In this document: piece by piece, positions 61,389 through 64,000 of the stretch
Numbering within the stretch: the first letter of the stretch is position 1
Layout of the letters: each line of letters starts with the position of its first letter
Source of the DNA: Vespula vulgaris
Taxonomy: Eukaryota > Arthropoda > Insecta > Hymenoptera > Vespidae
DNA length: 64,000 nucleotides
Direction of reading: 5' to 3'
Assembly: GCF_905475345.1 (NCBI RefSeq)
Contig: NC_066595.1
Location: forward strand, 7,167,001 to 7,231,000
Notes under the pieces: model-generated
The model's input: only the letters and a program-made list of their open reading frames with translations
Told to the model about the DNA's origin: nothing
The model's database searches: none
Made by a program: the position numbers and the translations under genes

Positions 61389-63245
61389 TTAACTTACACT
61401 CGTATCGTATTTTACGGTGTCCATCTAGAACCGTTGATCGTCCTGGAAAATTCATGAAGATTCGTACCGAATCGATTTTTCTAACGTGAATTCAATTTTC
61501 CGAACGTTCCTCGCTTATTTCCTCTCTCTTTTTTTTTCTTTTTTTTTGCGGACTTTACTTGGATTCTCATAAACGAACGACGCAATGGTAAGTACTCAAA
61601 GTATAAAGAAGATACACCTCGTATAAATAACAATTTTCTAGCAAGATCTTCTATAGAAAAGGATTTGTATGATTCTAGAAAGAGTTTTCGCACAATGGAC
61701 TAGTTGCAATATACCGTGTCTGAAGATTCACTCTGTTTCTCTATTGAGTAGATGTGTGTTGTATAAGGTAGAAGAATCTCTGAGATAAATAAAGAAAGAA
61801 TGAATAGAAGAAAGAAAGAGAAAGAGAGAGAGAGAAAAAGAGAACGATAGAAGAGGGTAGATCGATATCACGCGGTAAGAAAATCTATGAAAAGTATAAT
61901 TATAATATGTTTCAACGCAAACAATTAAAACCGAATTCGTTTGAAAATATCAGACTTCGTTTTAATTTCAGGATGAAAAAATATATTTTCAAAAGTTCGC
62001 GGGATCACTCCGTGAATACGATATTATGTAACCAACCAAAGCCTGAAGCAATTGCCTCGAAAAGGGTAGTAGTCAATCTTAAAGGGGATACTCGAGGATT
62101 TCAACCAATCAGGGATATGCTCGGAAAATTGTCGACCCTTATGTCTAGTATAACGTGAATCAAGTCACCAGGAAATATATATATATATATATAGAACACT
62201 TCCTCGTTCCTTTGATCCTTTCCTTTTTAATATTTTTTTTCTTTTCTTTTCTTTTCTTTTCTTTTTATCGAGAGATTCAATTTTTCATCATTTTTTATTT
62301 TGATCCGATAAATTATATTGATCTATCTATCTATGTATTCGTTCACGTTAATATAAATTATATTATACAAGATACTCGTGAATTAAGAAGAAAGAAAATA
62401 AAAAGGAAAGAATGGAAAAATTCAATATATCTTTTAAAAAGTATTACTTATATATTAGTAAAGCATATACTTCAAATCGATTGAAGCATCGTTAATTCGT
62501 GTCTTATCGAAATACATCGACCTGAATTTCTTAAGTCTTTAAAAAGCATCTTACCATTCAATTATGAATTTACGTATTGAACGTGTCATCTCAGAAATAA
62601 GGAAAAGCTTTCTCCTTTTGTTTGAGAAAATTTAATACATAAATATCGTTAACTTGCAATGACATTGCTTGCGATGCATTTTCGTTTAAAAACTATTCCC
62701 TCTTGTTGATATTTCGATATTTTCATTTTGTACAAATCAACAAATTTATGTTAGTTAAAAAAACAATTTGTAAGAAATAAAAAATGCTTTTTAATTATAA
62801 TGTTTACTGTAAATGATTAACTGTAAATAATGAAACAAATAAACGGTCACATATTTTCCTTTCAAGTTTTATTTTTTAAACATTTTTAAAATCGAGAATT
62901 CTACGTTCACGTTATATTTTCTGTTCCGTTATTTTTTATTAGTCAAATTAATTTTTTCAAGTATAAATGCATGATTTCTTTAACGTTACTACAAATTCGA
63001 ATAGATATTTATGACGTTATGAAATTTTTTAACTTTGTTATTTTTTACTCTTTTATTTATTTAATTATTTTGTTAATATTTACCTTTTTTTGACGTCCGA
63101 AAAGAGTCGTCCTTAGGCACATATTGAATATCGTAGACCAGCGTTGTATTTGGCAAAAGAGTCTTATCCTTATTGATCTTATATATTGCATATTTAAAAG
63201 CTAATTCCGAGGGACTGTCCTTCTGATCCTCCGTGAAGATAGCAC
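27868..63245 (-). CDS. KaiR1D-like: Kainate-type ionotropic glutamate receptor (16 exons, 5' end outside window)
   Basis: Sixteen exons join with consistent phases into 905 residues (numbered from the first complete codon). Residues 1 to about 385 are the amino-terminal domain, starting within AIFTEDQKDSPSELAFKYAI; about 386-491 is ligand-binding S1; M1 is 506-531; the pore loop is about 552-568; M3 588-607 contains SYTANLAAF; S2 is about 610-760; M4 is 775-797; then a cytoplasmic tail. Glutamate-contact residues expected in this family are present: Thr466 and Arg471 in S1, Ser637-Thr638 and Glu686 in S2. The sequence resembles insect KaiR1D-type kainate receptors, which are neuronal, glutamate-gated cation channels. 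Oddities: Ser replaces the usual Pro two residues before Thr466, and an arginine is encoded at the Q/R site. The signal-peptide exon is missing, presumably beyond 64 kb. The symbol is my best guess. Confidence 0.9.
27955..29872 (-). other. Receptor intron 15
   Basis: AT-rich intron with a T-tract near 28063-28090 and GA-rich repeats at about 29100-29185. Nothing coding is supported. Confidence 0.7.
29873..30082 (-). CDS. Receptor exon 15 (cytoplasmic tail)
   Basis: SLCAEMFSELRFAVRCGSRQ, then RPASKS and an Arg/Ser-rich stretch to SGHEETTYVPSLDIPRLNG. The acceptor CCTACAG has a poor pyrimidine tract. The donor GTAAGT is excellent and phase 0 agrees on both sides. Confidence 0.85.
30083..30867 (-). 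other. Receptor intron 14
   Basis: Contains TATG/TGTA repeats at 30120-30240 and a GAA run at 30625-30655. The long antisense open frames here follow from these repeats. Confidence 0.75.
30868..30968 (-). CDS. Receptor exon 14 (M4)
   Basis: VFVVLLCGLALAILVAILEF then CWNSKKNVHSDR: the last transmembrane helix and the start of the cytoplasmic tail. Acceptor CCATTCTAG, donor AGG|GTAAGC, phase 0 out. Confidence 0.95.
30969..35384 (-). other. Receptor intron 13
   Basis: 4.4-kb intron with (TA)n at 31014-31054 and 32033-32079, GA tracts at 31385-31410, mixed TA/TG at 32800-32862 and purine-rich DNA at 32490-32555. AAACGGGTTAG at about 31822 resembles a Krueppel site but is isolated. No exon is supported. 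Confidence 0.7.
35385..35549 (-). CDS. Receptor exon 13 (S2 to M4 linker)
   Basis: SPWRDKISLAILELQEKGVI, YDKWWKNTGDVC and ASALGVENIG, the conserved end of S2 with the disulfide-forming Cys. Phase 1 in and out. Confidence 0.96.
36245..36470 (-). CDS. Receptor exon 12 (S2)
   Basis: DSKIGTYQKMWRFMESK through YAFLMESTMLDYAVQRDCNL and LLDSKGYGIATPKG. It contains the Glu of FLMES that binds the ligand amino group. It leaves in phase 1. Confidence 0.96.
36564..36761 (-). CDS. Receptor exon 11 (M3, start of S2)
   Basis: ATSTRIVGGIWWFF, then the invariant SYTANLAAFLTVERM gate, then GTLEGGSTMTFFR, where Ser-Thr binds the glutamate side chain. Phase 0 both sides. Confidence 0.97.
36762..39702 (-). other. 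Receptor intron 10
   Basis: 2.9 kb, AT-rich, with a GA-rich tract at 39498-39600. No supported gene. Confidence 0.7.
39703..39960 (-). CDS. Receptor exon 10 (M1 and pore loop)
   Basis: M1 is LAVEIWLYVLAAYMLVSFTL. The pore loop reads SFWFITGTFLRQGSGLNPK. The residue aligned with the Q/R site is Arg (AGG, 39727-39729). Acceptor AATTTAG, donor AAG|GTACAC, phase 0 both sides. Confidence 0.96.
40200..40540. repeat. Tandem duplication, 126-bp unit
   Basis: Two nearly identical units containing GAGTAGCAGTATGAATTATT start at 40322 and 40448. They are flanked by repeated TTGTTTATAACAAA 13- to 14-mers that occur several times. Confidence 0.85.
40581..40865. mobile_element. Hairpin element with 48-bp inverted arms, MITE-like
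   Basis: Arms 40581-40628 and 40818-40865 are inverted copies with 41 of 48 matches (arm core GGTTTTTGTTTCAAGTCTCT). The 189-bp loop has a direct repeat of TGACCTATAT about 40 bp apart. This structure suggests a small non-autonomous DNA element or a foldback repeat. No transposase is present. Confidence 0.5.
41656..41760 (-). CDS. Receptor exon 9 (S1 glutamate-binding loop)
   Basis: RADLAVASMTINYARE then VIDFTKPFMNLGIGILFK. It contains the Thr and Arg that contact the glutamate carboxylate in this family. The usual Pro of the P-L-T motif is Ser here (codon TCC at 41737-41739). Phase 0 both sides. Confidence 0.96.
41761..43452 (-). other. Receptor intron 8
   Basis: 1.7 kb, AT-rich. A slightly GC-richer patch at about 42060-42240 carries no supported exon. 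Confidence 0.7.
43453..43656 (-). CDS. Receptor exon 8 (S1)
   Basis: ERPYVMVKEDKNLTGNARFE then GFCIDLLKWIA to WNGIVRELMEK, the classical first half of the ligand-binding domain (F.GFC.DLL and EWNG..REL). Phase 0 both sides. Confidence 0.96.
43657..44333 (-). other. Receptor intron 7
   Basis: AT-rich, nothing distinctive seen. Confidence 0.75.
44334..44537 (-). CDS. Receptor exon 7 (end of amino-terminal domain, start of S1)
   Basis: GLHGLTGRIEFNEGKRNNFK through LTLVVMTRE, the canonical 'GLTGR..F' and linker to the ligand-binding domain. An alternative acceptor at 44533 pairs with the shifted donor of exon 6. Donor GAG|GTAAAT, phase 0. Confidence 0.94.
48130..48195. repeat. (AG)n microsatellite
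   Basis: About 40 bases of AG next to the possible nested exon. Confidence 0.95.
48220..48357 (-). CDS. Possible terminal exon of an unassigned product, nested in receptor intron 6
   Basis: After an acceptor-like TTCTTTATTAG the - strand is open for 45 codons to TAG: NCGQDRRRCNKLSQEVIRIL, then TDSKTNSERFKKI and RKFVDWIMSGA. It is basic, helical and GC-richer than its surroundings. In phase 0 it could splice directly from receptor exon 6 and give a truncated, soluble amino-terminal-domain isoform; or it may be the last exon of a nested gene. I do not recognise a family, and 45 open codons can occur by chance. Confidence 0.25.
   Translation of the reverse strand, partial: NCGQDRRRCNKLSQEVIRILTDSKTNSERFKKISRKFVDWIMSGA
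49233..49385 (-). CDS. Receptor exon 6 (amino-terminal domain)
   Basis: AEPALVYDSVQVFAHGLAAL through GLSLYNYINS. The 3' boundary is ambiguous: TCC|GTACGT at 49233 (phase 0) or GTAC|GTACGT at 49229 (phase 1). Exon 7 has a matching pair of acceptors, so both give the same length and differ by two residues (AG or VR). Confidence 0.88.
50016..50180 (-). CDS. Receptor exon 5 (amino-terminal domain)
   Basis: 55 codons, DIETFDLEDFKYNSVNMTAF through LNKTGVIQ. Acceptor GTTTCCAG; the donor is the weaker GTTGGT. Phase 0 both sides. Confidence 0.92.
50181..52172 (-). other. Receptor intron 4
   Basis: 2.0 kb with (AG)n at 50716-50773 and a GC-richer patch at 50800-51180. No supported exon. Confidence 0.7.
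52173..52226 (-). CDS. Receptor exon 4, 18-codon micro-exon
   Basis: A 54-base exon, ILQLQMNDYRYHYMFTTF, between a strong acceptor (TTTTTTTCAG) and GTAAGT. Phase 0 both sides. The peptide matches the place where kainate receptors have the 'Y.Y..T' segment of the second lobe. Confidence 0.92.
53121..53345. repeat. Direct duplication in intron, copy 1
   Basis: ATGAATCGAAATAATTACAA and the following ~220 bases recur almost unchanged at 53970-54190 (offset 849). Only a handful of substitutions separate them, so the duplication is recent. Confidence 0.9.
53970..54190. repeat. Direct duplication in intron, copy 2
   Basis: Partner of 53121-53345. Copy 2 is preceded by an expanded (TA)n(TGTA)n run, where copy 1 has only a short TATATACATGTATGTA, so the array probably grew after duplication. 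Confidence 0.9.
54698..54873 (-). CDS. Receptor exon 3 (amino-terminal domain)
   Basis: Acceptor TTCCGCAG, donor GCT|GTAAGT. It encodes LFKLQDLVKSPPS through VDTDPAHMQQFFRA. Phase 1 in, phase 0 out. Confidence 0.93.
54874..58734 (-). other. Receptor intron 2
   Basis: 3.9 kb. (TA)n at 55179-55215, GA and (GATA)n repeats at 55510-55640, and purine-rich tracts at 55940-56100 and 56275-56312. No supported exon. Confidence 0.7.
55575..55607. repeat. (GATA)n tetranucleotide repeat
   Basis: About eight GATA units between GA repeats. Confidence 0.9.
58735..58986 (-). CDS. Receptor exon 2 (amino-terminal domain)
   Basis: Acceptor TTTTAG, donor TATG|GTGAGT. It encodes CKQLSRSVQGIFGPSDPLLG and onward to LNWTRVAIIYEEDYG, the family's conserved first-lobe core and hinge. 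Phase 1 in and out. Confidence 0.95.
58987..63083 (-). other. Receptor intron 1
   Basis: 4.1 kb. It contains a GC-richer patch at 59990-60250 and another at 60890-61050, hairpins at 59597-59620 and 60982-61008, (TC)n near 61360-61385 and (CTTTT)n near 62238-62265. No exon was recognised. Confidence 0.7.
63084..63245 (-). CDS. Receptor exon 1 in window (amino-terminal domain start)
   Basis: Acceptor CTGTTACAG, donor AAAAG|GTAAAT. It enters and leaves in phase 1. It encodes AIFTEDQKDS through LLPNTTLVYDIQYVPKDDSF, typical of the first lobe of the kainate receptor amino-terminal domain. Earlier sequence, including the signal peptide, is not found in the remaining 750 bases. Confidence 0.93.
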
Positions 63246-63470
63246 CTGTAACAGGTTTGGAACAACTATTTGATATTGCACGAATTTTATTTTCTATGAA
63301 ATAAATTTAATTATAAGGTGAGAAACAATTAGAACATAGAAAAATCAAAAACATCTGTCACGTTGTCAGTAACGTATTGCTTGACGTAACGTATTGCTTG
63401 ATATATGTTATATATTAGATACTGATACTATTCGCAGTATATGTGTGTAAACGTATATGTACACGTAAAT

Positions 63471-63543
<73 letters not shown>

Positions 63544-63563
63544 AATGTACAAAGTATATATAC

Positions 63564-63596
<33 letters not shown>

Positions 63597-64000
63597 CATG
63601 TACATATATAGAGTGCTACATTACCATCCTCCTTTAACTTCAATTAATGATTTTACCATGGCACAAGTAGATGGAGAACCAGTTTTAATTAAATTCGAAT
63701 AATTACCGTACCTGGTGTCATGCTTTTCGCTTAAGAAATTGCGCCGTTTAAGGAGTTACTATCCTTGAAGGAAAAGAGCAGAAACTTTTAGAGAACTGAA
63801 GACTATGAAAGATTATTAAATAAAATGATTTTTATTTCAATAAATACGTTTTTGCATATTTGTTTCCACAAGTTCGTCACGTATCATTACGAGTCTGTAT
63901 TGTCTTATTAAAATAAATATTTGTATTGTTCAATATCATAACCGATTCATAACATGTTTATTCAAATTTTCAGCTTTGTTAATTTTTTCGATATGTTGAC
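63246..64000. other. Upstream receptor intron, right edge of window
   Basis: Contains two 15-base copies of TAACGTATTGCTTGA near 63370-63400, (CA)n at 63471-63534 and (TA)n at about 63575-63597. The receptor's first exon with the signal peptide was not found here. Confidence 0.65.
63470..63535. repeat. Long (CA)n microsatellite
   Basis: About 64 bases of uninterrupted CA. Confidence 0.95.

Noticed and set aside
63651..63702. Short frame MAQVDGEPVLIKFE on +
   Set aside because: Starts with a well-placed ATG but is only 14 codons with no context.
1..64000. tRNA, rRNA, CRISPR or long transposon coding sequence
   Set aside because: No matching structures or transposase/reverse-transcriptase motifs were seen by eye; a covariance-model and repeat-library search would be decisive.

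Overview
The window looks like AT-rich insect nuclear DNA, most likely hymenopteran. The evidence is the split eukaryotic genes with GT-AG introns, many (AT)n, (GA)n and (CA)n microsatellites, a recognisable hunchback gene and a kainate-type glutamate receptor. The species cannot be named from the sequence alone. No bacterial operons, rRNA genes, CRISPR arrays or viral genes were seen, and no tRNA gene was recognised by eye.

Layout. About 28-1595 holds the first copy of a diverged direct duplication. Around 4.2-5.1 kb are a few plausible exons of an unassigned gene on the + strand. About 5.1-16.4 kb is gene-poor and contains several GC-richer islands that may be regulatory DNA, including an inverted pair of Krueppel-like sites. 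About 16.4-18.3 kb holds the second copy of the duplication, directly upstream of hunchback. hunchback itself is encoded on + in three coding exons (18521-20981): 677 residues, an N-terminal polyglutamine run, one N-terminal zinc finger, four middle fingers, a P-x-DLS motif, a basic block and the paired C-terminal fingers. From 63245 down to about 27.6 kb, on the - strand and facing hunchback tail to tail, lies a kainate-type ionotropic glutamate receptor. Sixteen coding exons can be followed with all splice phases agreeing; the signal-peptide exon is outside the window.

The two recognised genes are not functionally linked as far as the sequence shows: hunchback is a patterning and neuroblast-timing transcription factor, the receptor is a neuronal ligand-gated channel. 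Points deserving a second look: (1) the ~1.5 kb duplication that includes the putative hunchback promoter; (2) an arginine fixed in the genome at the channel Q/R site; (3) a TAG in the receptor's last exon followed by 79 open codons rich in Gln and His, pointing to stop readthrough or a retained 60-nt intron; (4) further possible receptor C-termini near 27.1-27.35 kb; (5) a possible unassigned exon nested in a receptor intron at 48.2 kb; (6) a hairpin-forming element and two tandem duplications in receptor introns.
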